From Patescibacteria group bacterium (GTDB taxonomy: Bacteria; Patescibacteriota; Minisyncoccia; Phycocordibacterales; Phycocordibacteraceae): a DNA stretch of 39,104 nt. Position 1 is the stretch's first letter; each line of letters opens with the position of its first letter. The notes below the pieces were generated by a model that did no database searches, had not been told where the DNA came from, and saw only the letters and a program-made list of their open reading frames with translations. Positions 9,481-16,978 of this stretch are shown in pieces. Location of the stretch: assembly GCA_018970465.1 (NCBI GenBank), contig JAGWWI010000006.1, forward strand, positions 1 through 39,104, written 5' to 3'. Both the position numbers and the translations under genes were made by a program.

Positions 9481-10427
9481 GGCGTCGCGTGGGCGAAGTA
9501 CGTCTCGGCCGCTGCGACGAGCGCGGCGCCGTCCGTGAAGCGCGCGTCCTTCGACGAGCCGAGCACCACGACCGCGACCGGGTGCTCGATCCCCGCGTCG
9601 AAGACGAGCGCGAGATTGCCGCCCGCAAGGTCGGTGAAGCCCGTCTTCGAGAGGAGGAGGCCGGGGAAGTTCGGCGTCATCGGGTCCGTATTCTTGACGG
9701 TGATGCTCGCACCATTCTCGGCGCTCGCCGAGGCGGTCTGGCGCGTAGTCGCAAGCGCGATCGAGGGAGCCTTTGCAACCAAAGCGCCCGCAAGCCGGGC
9801 GATGTCGAACGCCGATCCGTAGCCGCCCGACTGCGTCGTCGAGAGATCGAGACCGTTGCCATTCAGCGCATACGTCTGCGAGAGGTCGAGCGCGGCCGCC
9901 GCGCCGGCCAAGGCCTCGCTCGTCGAGCGGGACTCGGCCGCGGCGACGGTGTCGGCGATCGCGGCGGCGCCGTCGTTCAAGGACGCGGTCAGCGTGAGTC
10001 GCGCGATGTTCTGGAGCTCGTACGTAGCGCCGGGCGCGAAAGCGTGCGGCATATCGACCGCGGTGTCGGAGGCAGACACGGTCACAGTCGCTGCGAGCGG
10101 GAGCTCCGAGACGGCCGCATAGACGGTAAGTAGCTTCGTGAGCGAGGCTAAGGGGAGCTGCGCGCCGGCGTTCTTGGCGTAGAGGGTTTTGCCGTCGGTA
10201 AGGTCGTAGACGATAGCCGCCTTGGCTTCGATCGGCGGGGCGACGAATACGGCCGGCGTAGTCGACGCGAGCGCGGCGGGCGCAGGCTTCGCCTTCTCGG
10301 GCGCGAGCGGGATGAAGAAGAAGATCGCGAGGACTGCAGAGGAGAGGAGCAGTGCGGCACCCGCCTCGCGGAAGCCGCGGTGCCGGTGCGCGATCGCGGC
10401 GAGCTCTTCAGTCGAGACGGTAGTCAT
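9477..10427 (-). CDS. D-alanyl-D-alanine carboxypeptidase (serine peptidase S11)
   Basis: SLTK (SxxK), ASLNDGAAAIAD (SxN), SKTGFTDLAGGNL (KTG). Confidence 0.9.
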   Translation of the reverse strand: MTTVSTEELAAIAHRHRGFREAGAALLLSSAVLAIFFFIPLAPEKAKPAPAALASTTPAVFVAPPIEAKAAIVYDLTDGKTLYAKNAGAQLPLASLTKLLTVYAAVSELPLAATVTVSASDTAVDMPHAFAPGATYELQNIARLTLTASLNDGAAAIADTVAAAESRSTSEALAGAAAALDLSQTYALNGNGLDLSTTQSGGYGSAFDIARLAGALVAKAPSIALATTRQTASASAENGASITVKNTDPMTPNFPGLLLSKTGFTDLAGGNLALVFDAGIEHPVAVVVLGSSKDARFTDGAALVAAAETYFAHATP

Positions 10428-10990
10428 GGTGTTTCGCGAGAGACGTCCGCCTCTCCGGCCGCAATCGCCTCCCCTGCTCCGCGCGCGAGCTCCTCGTAGC
10501 GCGGCAGGCTTGAGCGCTTCGAGATGCCGAGGTGCGCGAGCGCCTCGGTCGTGAGCGCGTAGCGCATGCGCCGGCGGTCAGCCGGGTCCTCCCTCCCCTC
10601 GATCAATCCGCGCAGGAGAAGCGTGCGCACCGACGCGGAGGAATTGACGCCGCGCACCCAGTCGATCTCGCTCCGCGTCACGCCCGCTTCGCCGGCTTGG
10701 TAGGCGATCGTCGCGAGGGTCTCGAGCCCCGCCTTGCCGAGGTCGCGTGAGCGCTCGCTCTCCCAGAGCTTCTTGACCAAGGGCGCGGCCTCGGGCGAGG
10801 TGCGGAGCTCAACCTCCTCGCCCGTCTCGATGAGCGCGAGGCCGGCGATCTCGACCGATTTGCGCAAGGCCGCGAGCACCGGTTCGAGCTCGCGCTCCTT
10901 GATCTCCAAGAGGCCCGCGAGCTGCTTCTTCGCGAGCGGCTCCCCTGCCGCGAACAAGATGGCGAGTGCCGCTCCCGGTGGGGTCAACAT
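10424..10990 (-). CDS. scpB: Segregation and condensation protein B
   Basis: KAGLETLATIAYQAGEAGVTRSEIDWVRGVNSSASVRTLLLRGLI; start moved to MLTPPGAALAIL. Confidence 0.93.
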   Translation of the reverse strand: MLTPPGAALAILFAAGEPLAKKQLAGLLEIKERELEPVLAALRKSVEIAGLALIETGEEVELRTSPEAAPLVKKLWESERSRDLGKAGLETLATIAYQAGEAGVTRSEIDWVRGVNSSASVRTLLLRGLIEGREDPADRRRMRYALTTEALAHLGISKRSSLPRYEELARGAGEAIAAGEADVSRETP

Positions 10991-11048
10991 TCCCCCTATT
11001 CTACCTCCGCCGCCCGGCCCCACAACCCTCGGGCTTGGGGACGTCGCG

Positions 11049-11780
11049 CTACCCGTAGCGCGGGACGGCCTCGGGGGCGGTGTGGCTGATGCGGATGTCG
11101 CCGTACTGCTCCCACTGCTCGGCGGCGACGGCGCCCTGCTTGACGAGCTCGAGGAGCGCGAGGAAGGAGACGATCACCTCGACTTTCTCCTTCGCGCCCC
11201 CGGCGAATTCTTTAAACGACAGGTTCATCGCCTGCTGCACCCGCGCCGCGAGGCGGTCCATCATTTCCTCGATCGTCACCAACGGCTTCACTTTGTGCTC
11301 CGGGAGCTTCTCGACCGCCTCGCGCGCGGCGAGGAGACGCGACAGCGTCTCCGCGAGCGCCTCTGATGACAGGTCTTTACTTGGCGCGAAGAAGACCTCG
11401 GGCGCGCGCTCTCCTGCCGGATACATCGGCGCGCGGCCGTAGAGCCGCGCGAGCTCCGCGGAGGCTTCGCGCACTTTCGCGTATGCCTCGAGCCGGCGCT
11501 TCAGGTCTGCGACGTCGGCGCTCTCCTCCTCGGTCAGGGAGAGGTCAGGGAGGAGCGACTTGCTCTTCACGAGAATCAAGGTCGCGGCGATCGCGATGAA
11601 TTCGGTCACGTCCTCGATCGGGAAGGCCTCTTGACTCTTCACATGCTGTACGAAGTCGTCCGTGATCGAGGCGAGCGCGAGGTCGTTGACGAGAAGCTTC
11701 CTCGCAGCGATCAGGTCGAGGACGAGGGAGAGGGGCCCCTGGTAGGCGTCGGTCTTGATCTCGTACGCTAGTTCACCCAT
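11049..11780 (-). CDS. scpA: Segregation and condensation protein A
   Basis: YQGPLSLVLDLIAARKLLVNDLALASITDDFVQHV...EFIAIAATLILVKSKSLLP. Confidence 0.95.
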   Translation of the reverse strand: MGELAYEIKTDAYQGPLSLVLDLIAARKLLVNDLALASITDDFVQHVKSQEAFPIEDVTEFIAIAATLILVKSKSLLPDLSLTEEESADVADLKRRLEAYAKVREASAELARLYGRAPMYPAGERAPEVFFAPSKDLSSEALAETLSRLLAAREAVEKLPEHKVKPLVTIEEMMDRLAARVQQAMNLSFKEFAGGAKEKVEVIVSFLALLELVKQGAVAAEQWEQYGDIRISHTAPEAVPRYG

Positions 11781-13182
11781 CTTTGGTTTGCCATTGCTCG
11801 ATGAAGCGGACGAAGAGCCGCACCGGCGAGCCGGCGGCTCCCTTCGCGAGCTTGTCGCTCTCGATCGCCGTCATGCGTGGCGCGATGTCGAGGTGCGCCC
11901 AGGGGCAGCCGAGATCCTTCGCGAACTGCCAGAGGAGCGTGGCGGCGTTCACGACATCGCCAAACTTCGCCGCGCCCACCGGCGCGTTCGTATAGTCGGC
12001 GAAGGTCGCCTTGATATTCTCCTCGTACTCCTCCCACAAAGGCATCCGCCAGAGGTAGTCGCCCGAGGCTTCGCCGAGTTCGTTCAGCCGGTCGGCGAGC
12101 CGTTCATCGTTTGCAAAATATGCGACGGCGCGCAGGCCGAGCGCGGAGATCGAGGAGCCGGTCAGGGTCGCGGCGTCGAGGACGACGGCCGGGTTGAAGC
12201 GCTTCGCGTAGCAGAGCGCGTCGGCGAGGATGAGGCGGCCCTCGGCGTCGGTGTTCGCGACCTCGATCGTCTTCCCCGAGAGCGTCCGCAGGATGTCGCC
12301 CGGGCGCATCGCCTCGGAGGCCGACATGTTCTCGACCGCAGGGACGAGCGCCACCACGCGCTTCTTCACGCCGAGCTTCGCCGCGGTGACGATCGCGGCG
12401 ATCGCGGCCGCGCCGCCCGACATATCCATGTGCATCTCGTACATATGGTCGCCGGTCTTGATATTGAGGCCGCCGCTGTCGAAGGTGACGCCTTTGCCGA
12501 TGAGTACGATCGGCTTCCCTTTCGCGCCGGCATATTCCATCACGATGAAGGCTGGTTCCTCCGCCGAGCCCTTCGCGACGCCGGCAACCGCGCCCATGCC
12601 TGCCTTCTCGATCTCTTTGCGCCCCCAAACGGTCACCTTGATCGGAAGGCCCTTCGCAGCCTTCTTCGCCGCCGCGGCGAGAGAGCGCGGCGTCATCGCG
12701 CCGCCCGGGGTGTTCGCGAGTTCGCGGCAGGCGTTCACGCCCTCGCCCACTATTTGCCCCACGGCGAAGCCCTTCTTCATCTCCGCAGGCGTCTTGCCGC
12801 AGATGAGGATTTCTTCGAGCGGCTCGGGTCGGTCGGGGGCGGGAGACTTAAACGAGTCGAAGTCGTAGTCGGCCATCACGAAGTTCTCGGCGACTTCGCG
12901 CGCGAGCTCCGGCAACGAGAGCGAATTGAGGTGCGGGAACGGCGACTTGTTTAACTGTAAGGCGATTCGCGTCGCCTTCTGCGCCTTGGCCTGCCGCACG
13001 ATCTCGCGGCAGATGAGGCGGAACTTCCTGAGCGTCACGTCCGCCCACGGCCCCGCACCAATTTCAATCCACTCGACGCCGTCTTCGCGCACCGCGCGCA
13101 CGGTCGCCCCCTCGGTCACGCGGACGCGCACGTATCCGGCCGGAGCGTTCTCGATCGGCTTGTCGGTAAAGGCGATCTTCAT
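11773..13182 (-). CDS. pepA: Leucyl aminopeptidase (M17)
   Basis: VLIGKGVTFDSGGLNIK, NTDAEGRLILADALCYA. Confidence 0.95.
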   Translation of the reverse strand: MKIAFTDKPIENAPAGYVRVRVTEGATVRAVREDGVEWIEIGAGPWADVTLRKFRLICREIVRQAKAQKATRIALQLNKSPFPHLNSLSLPELAREVAENFVMADYDFDSFKSPAPDRPEPLEEILICGKTPAEMKKGFAVGQIVGEGVNACRELANTPGGAMTPRSLAAAAKKAAKGLPIKVTVWGRKEIEKAGMGAVAGVAKGSAEEPAFIVMEYAGAKGKPIVLIGKGVTFDSGGLNIKTGDHMYEMHMDMSGGAAAIAAIVTAAKLGVKKRVVALVPAVENMSASEAMRPGDILRTLSGKTIEVANTDAEGRLILADALCYAKRFNPAVVLDAATLTGSSISALGLRAVAYFANDERLADRLNELGEASGDYLWRMPLWEEYEENIKATFADYTNAPVGAAKFGDVVNAATLLWQFAKDLGCPWAHLDIAPRMTAIESDKLAKGAAGSPVRLFVRFIEQWQTKDG

Positions 13183-13185
13183 AGT

Positions 13186-14541
13186 TTAGAGTTCGGTCTC
13201 TGCAGGGGCGCCGGAGAGCAGGGAGTCGATGCGGTGCATGTCGCGCGGGAACATGCTCGCCTGGCGGATGTTCTTCAATCCCAGTATCTGCATCGTCATG
13301 CGCTCTGCGCCGAAGGCGAATCCGCCTTCAGGCGGCACGCCGTAACGGAATGCCTCGAGGAACATCTCGATCTTCTTCGGGTCCATCTGCCACTTCTCGA
13401 CGTGCTCGAGTAGCTGCTGGTAGTCGTTCACGCGGCGGCCGCCGGAGAGCCACTCGACGCCCCGGCAGAGGAGGTCCATGCCCTCGTTGAATTCAGGCTG
13501 CTCCGGGTTCGGGTAGACGTAGAACGGCTTCTGGCGCGTCGGGTAGCCGTAGACATAGACGAAGTCCGAGCCGGTCTCCTCTTTGATGATCTGGCAGAGT
13601 TCGCGCTCGTCCTCCGGATTGAGGTCCTTCTCGCCGCGTATGTCCCGACCGGTCTTCGCGAAGATCTTCTCCTGCGCTTCTGTCAGGGAAAGTGTCGGCG
13701 TCTTTTCGATCATGACTGGCAGCGTCGCGCCAAGGAACGCGAGCTCGGAGGCGCAGCGTCGGCCCACCTCGTCGAGGATGTGCCGGACGGTCGCCTCGGA
13801 CATGTCACGCACATCACGCCACGAATCGATGAAGCCCATCTCGGCGTCGAGGGAGACGATCTCCGTGAGGTGACGCGTGGTGGCCGAAGGCTCGGCGCGG
13901 AAGACCTTGTTGACCGAGAAGACGCGCTCGAAGGCGGTCATCACGATCTGCTTGTAGAGCTGCGGCGACTGCGTGAGGTAGGCGCTCTTGCCGAAGTAGT
14001 CCACCTTGAAAACCTCCGCACCGCCCTCGGCGGTCGCGGGCGTGATCGCGGGGGCCTGGAACTCGAAGAAGTCCTGCGACTTCATAAATTCGCGGAACGA
14101 GTCGATGATGACGCTCTGGACCTTGAAGATCGCGCGGAGCCGCGGGTGTCGCAGGGTCAAGGCGCGATGGTCGAGCTCGGTCGCGAGGTCGAGGTTGAAG
14201 CCTTCGGCCGAGAGGTCGAACGGCAAGGGCTCGGCGGGAGCGAGCACCTCGATCGCCTTGATCTCGAGCTCGATATCGCCGTTCGCCTTCCCGACTTGTA
14301 CGTTCTTCTCGGGGCGCTTATTGACGAGGCCTCCGACACGGACGACATACTCATTCCGCAATTCTTTCGCGGCCTCCATCGCGGGCGAATTCGGCAGCAC
14401 GACGCCTTGCACCGTGCCCGAGCGGTCGCGCAGGTCGAAGAAGACCATCTTGCCCTGGTCGCGGCGGACATCGACCCAGCCGGAGATGCTGACCTCCTGC
14501 CCGACCTTCTCCCCGAGTTTTCCTATGAGCGTGCGTTCCAT
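13186..14541 (-). CDS. aspS: Aspartyl-tRNA synthetase, short archaeal-type
   Basis: 451 aa, no GAD insertion; SGWVDVRRDQGKMVFFDLRDRSGTVQGVV, FRAEPSATTRHLTEIVSLDAEMGFI, FAFGAERMTMQILGLKNIRQASMFPRDMHR. Confidence 0.88.
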   Translation of the reverse strand: MERTLIGKLGEKVGQEVSISGWVDVRRDQGKMVFFDLRDRSGTVQGVVLPNSPAMEAAKELRNEYVVRVGGLVNKRPEKNVQVGKANGDIELEIKAIEVLAPAEPLPFDLSAEGFNLDLATELDHRALTLRHPRLRAIFKVQSVIIDSFREFMKSQDFFEFQAPAITPATAEGGAEVFKVDYFGKSAYLTQSPQLYKQIVMTAFERVFSVNKVFRAEPSATTRHLTEIVSLDAEMGFIDSWRDVRDMSEATVRHILDEVGRRCASELAFLGATLPVMIEKTPTLSLTEAQEKIFAKTGRDIRGEKDLNPEDERELCQIIKEETGSDFVYVYGYPTRQKPFYVYPNPEQPEFNEGMDLLCRGVEWLSGGRRVNDYQQLLEHVEKWQMDPKKIEMFLEAFRYGVPPEGGFAFGAERMTMQILGLKNIRQASMFPRDMHRIDSLLSGAPAETEL

Positions 14542-14558
14542 AGATAAGAAAGTTGTGG

Positions 14559-15512
14559 TTAAGCGACGCCGATCGCGGCGCGGACCCGTTCCATCTTCGC
14601 ATTCGCGACGGCGCGGGCCCGCTCCCCGCCCTTCGCGAGGACGTCGGCGATGAGGGTGTCGTCGCCTTTGAGTTCGTCATACTTCGCGCGGATGGGGGCG
14701 AAGTAGGCGTCGAGGTCCTCAATGAGTGCCTCTTTGAGCTCTTTGTATTTGCCGCGCTTCTCCTCGTAGAGGGCCATAAGCTCGCCCTCGGGCCGGACGA
14801 GCCGGTGGATCGCGAAGACGTGCTCGGGCTTGTCGCCCTTCGAGTCGGTGGTGATGCTCATCACAGCCTTCGCGATCTCGTCGCGGGAGGCGAAGAGCGG
14901 GATCGTGTTGCCATAGCTCTTGCTCATCTTGCGGCCGTCGGTGCCGGGGACGACCGCGACCTCCTCCTGGATGATCGGCTCGGGGAGCGTGAAGACCTCC
15001 TCTTTGAACACGCGGTTGAACTTCTCTGCCGTGTCGCGGGCATACTCGACGTGCTGCTTCTGGTCGGCGCCGACGGGGACGACGTTCGCGTCGTAGAGGA
15101 GGATGTCGGCGGCCATGAGCATTGGGTAGTTGAAGGTGCCGACCGACACCTCCCTCCCCTTCGCCTCAGCGTCTTTGTAGGCGTGCGCGCGCTCGAGGTA
15201 CGGCATCGTGGTGATGGTGTCGAAGATCCAGCAGAGTTCGGTGTGCGCGGTCACCTCCGACTGCTTGAAGACGACCGCCCGCGCAGGGTCGAGGCCGGCG
15301 GCGAGGTATGCGAGGATGCACTCGCGCGAGAGGCGGCGCATCTCCTCAGCGTCTTGGATGAAGTTGAGCGTGTGGTAGTCGGCGAGGAAGAGGTAGGCGT
15401 TGTACTTCCCCGTCATGAAGAGGTCGATGGCGGGCTTCAATGCGCCGAAATAGTTGCCGATGTGGAGGTCGCCGGTCGGCTTGATGCCGGTCAGGAGGAC
15501 GGGTTTTGCCAT
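14559..15512 (-). CDS. trpS: Tryptophanyl-tRNA synthetase
   Basis: TGIKPTGDLHIGNYFGALKP; VPVGADQKQHVEYARDTAEKFN; DGRKMSKSYGNTIPL. Confidence 0.97.
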   Translation of the reverse strand: MAKPVLLTGIKPTGDLHIGNYFGALKPAIDLFMTGKYNAYLFLADYHTLNFIQDAEEMRRLSRECILAYLAAGLDPARAVVFKQSEVTAHTELCWIFDTITTMPYLERAHAYKDAEAKGREVSVGTFNYPMLMAADILLYDANVVPVGADQKQHVEYARDTAEKFNRVFKEEVFTLPEPIIQEEVAVVPGTDGRKMSKSYGNTIPLFASRDEIAKAVMSITTDSKGDKPEHVFAIHRLVRPEGELMALYEEKRGKYKELKEALIEDLDAYFAPIRAKYDELKGDDTLIADVLAKGGERARAVANAKMERVRAAIGVA

Positions 15513-15538
15513 GGCGCTACTCTAGCATAAAAATGACT

Positions 15539-15568
15539 CGCCGCCGGACTCCTTTCGGGCCGGCGGCG
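15539..15568 (-). terminator. Intrinsic terminator of the Gre-like gene
   Basis: cgccgccgg-12 nt-ccggcggcg; on the minus strand followed by AGTCATTTTTATG. Confidence 0.8.
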
Positions 15569-15598
15569 CGGTTCAGTTGGCGGCGTGCCGAGGAAGGC

Positions 15599-16084
15599 TC
15601 AGGCAGCGAGCCGTTCTGGGCGGTACCTTGCCGCCTCGTCAAGCGGTTCGACTTTTTCGATGGTGACCTTACAGGTCTTGCCCCCCATCTGCACCCGACG
15701 AGTCTCGCCGACTTTGCGGCCGAGGAGCGGCTGGATGGAGAGAGCAAAGTAGCTTACCACTTGGGGCCAAGGGCCTGGCGTGGGTTCTGCGTAGCCATCG
15801 ATCATGAAGACCTTCTGGCTCGCCCTAGTCCCGTTGTCGATGGTGAGCGTGACCACTTGGCCGATGGCGACACGCTTGAACTGCCGGGCCAGTCCGACGA
15901 GTTCGACGCCAGCGGGATCACGCAGGATCCTGCAGATTTCCTGAATCTGCGCTTCCACCGCGGCGCTTCCGGTGCCAGAGTTCGCGACGCCCTCCTGACT
16001 GAGAACGCTTTTTCCTTGTTGGCCGAGGTCGCGCAGCAGAGCCGTGAGCTGCGTGTGACCCCAAGTCGTGATCTTTCGAGCCAT
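15599..16084 (-). CDS. GreA/GreB-like transcription factor, short
   Basis: C-terminal VSYFALSIQPLLGRKVGETRRVQMGGKTCKVTIEKVEPL resembles the GreA/GreB C-terminal domain; start preceded by SD AGAAGGGGG. Confidence 0.75.
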   Translation of the reverse strand: MARKITTWGHTQLTALLRDLGQQGKSVLSQEGVANSGTGSAAVEAQIQEICRILRDPAGVELVGLARQFKRVAIGQVVTLTIDNGTRASQKVFMIDGYAEPTPGPWPQVVSYFALSIQPLLGRKVGETRRVQMGGKTCKVTIEKVEPLDEAARYRPERLAA

Positions 16085-16105
16085 GTTTCCCCCTTCTGAA
16101 AACAA

Positions 16106-16122
16106 CAATCGGCCCCCGATTG
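16106..16122 (-). promoter_or_regulatory. Leader hairpin with U-rich tail (candidate attenuator/terminator)
   Basis: caatcgg-ccc-ccgattg; on the minus strand followed by TTGTTTT, then SD and ATG. Confidence 0.5.
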
Positions 16123-16143
16123 GGCCAAGTGGATGATACTGCG

Positions 16144-16149
16144 ATTGTA
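16144..16149 (-). promoter_or_regulatory. -10 box TACAAT upstream of the Gre-like gene
   Basis: attgta on +; gives a leader of about 55 nt. Confidence 0.4.
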
Positions 16150-16157
16150 GGCTAATG

Positions 16158-16175
16158 CAAGAGCTTGCGCTCTTG
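16158..16175 (-). terminator. Hairpin with GCAA tetraloop downstream of tRNA-Tyr
   Basis: CAAGAGC-GCAA-GCTCTTG on the minus strand; no long T-tract. Confidence 0.4.
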
Positions 16176-16203
16176 GCGCTGTTCACAAATTGCACAGGTT
16201 GAT

Positions 16204-16290
16204 TGGTGCGCCGGGTTGGATTCGAACCAACGTAGGGCGATGCCCGACAGATTTACAGTCTGTTGCGATTGACCACTCCGCCACCGACGC
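16204..16290 (-). tRNA. tRNA-Tyr (anticodon GTA), CCA encoded
   Basis: Acceptor GCGTCGG/CCGGCGC (one T-G wobble), anticodon stem-loop ACAGA-CTGTAAA-TCTGT, long variable arm GGGC-ATC-GCCC, T-arm GTTGG-TTCGAAT-CCAAC, discriminator A, CCA. Confidence 0.97.
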
Positions 16291-16918
16291 GCTTGTTCGT
16301 CAAGTCCTGGCGGTACTCCCCTATCCAGGCGAGTATCTGCGCCAGCAACTTCTTATCACTATAGCATATATGCACCAAGCCGTTAGTCATGCGCGGCCCC
16401 CGAGGGCCGGGCGCTGCCGCCTTCTTTATGTACGGCTTTATAAACTGCTCTTTTGGTATTTGCAGCAACTTGCTCCAATAGGTCGTCAGCATAGCCGGAT
16501 CCTGTCCTTCATAGCAGTAGATATGGCCCCTAACACGCGTTTCGTCGACTCGACAAATCTCAGAAAGAAATCTTCGGAATATAAGCGCAATCTCAGGGTC
16601 GGAATTGGCGAAGTCGACAGTATGCGTCCCAGCCTTGTACCCCTCTGCCCAGTAGAGCATAACCGCCGCTAGCTTCAATCGTTCCTCCTTTGGCGTTTGC
16701 CGATTTTTAATGCGATAAGACAGAGGCTTCGCGTCAAAGCGGATCCGGCTGTTCTCAGATGCCGAACGTCGCGCTATATCATGCTTGCGTAAGGCGTAGT
16801 AGACCGCATCTTTCTTCACCTCGAATGCTTCGGCCACTTGTCGAGCGCTCTTCCCAGTTTTATAGAGATGGATCGCCCTCAGCTGATCTTTATCTGACAA
16901 TGCTGCCACAAATGGCAT
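16253..16918 (-). CDS. HTH protein with LAGLIDADG-like C-terminal half (putative homing-endonuclease relative); ORF runs into tRNA-Tyr
   Basis: N-terminal HTH TGKSARQVAEAFEVKKDAVYYALRKHDI; then LKLAAVMLYWAEGYKAGTHTVDFANSDPEIALIFRRFLSEI; stop TAA lies in the tRNA anticodon loop. Confidence 0.6.
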   Translation of the reverse strand: MPFVAALSDKDQLRAIHLYKTGKSARQVAEAFEVKKDAVYYALRKHDIARRSASENSRIRFDAKPLSYRIKNRQTPKEERLKLAAVMLYWAEGYKAGTHTVDFANSDPEIALIFRRFLSEICRVDETRVRGHIYCYEGQDPAMLTTYWSKLLQIPKEQFIKPYIKKAAAPGPRGPRMTNGLVHICYSDKKLLAQILAWIGEYRQDLTNKRVGGGVVNRNRL

Positions 16919-16978
16919 ACAGCAATTATGCTGCGCTTACCTCAGAGAAGTCAATCTGAACTATCCACGGAGAGTCTC

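Noticed and set aside
8527-9822. 431-aa + strand ORF opposite mraY
   Set aside because: Arg/Glu/Asp-rich shadow ORF without recognisable domain.
16190-16672. + strand ORF GAPGWIRTNVGRCPTDLQSVAIDHSATDALV
   Set aside because: Antisense translation of tRNA-Tyr, a well-known spurious annotation.
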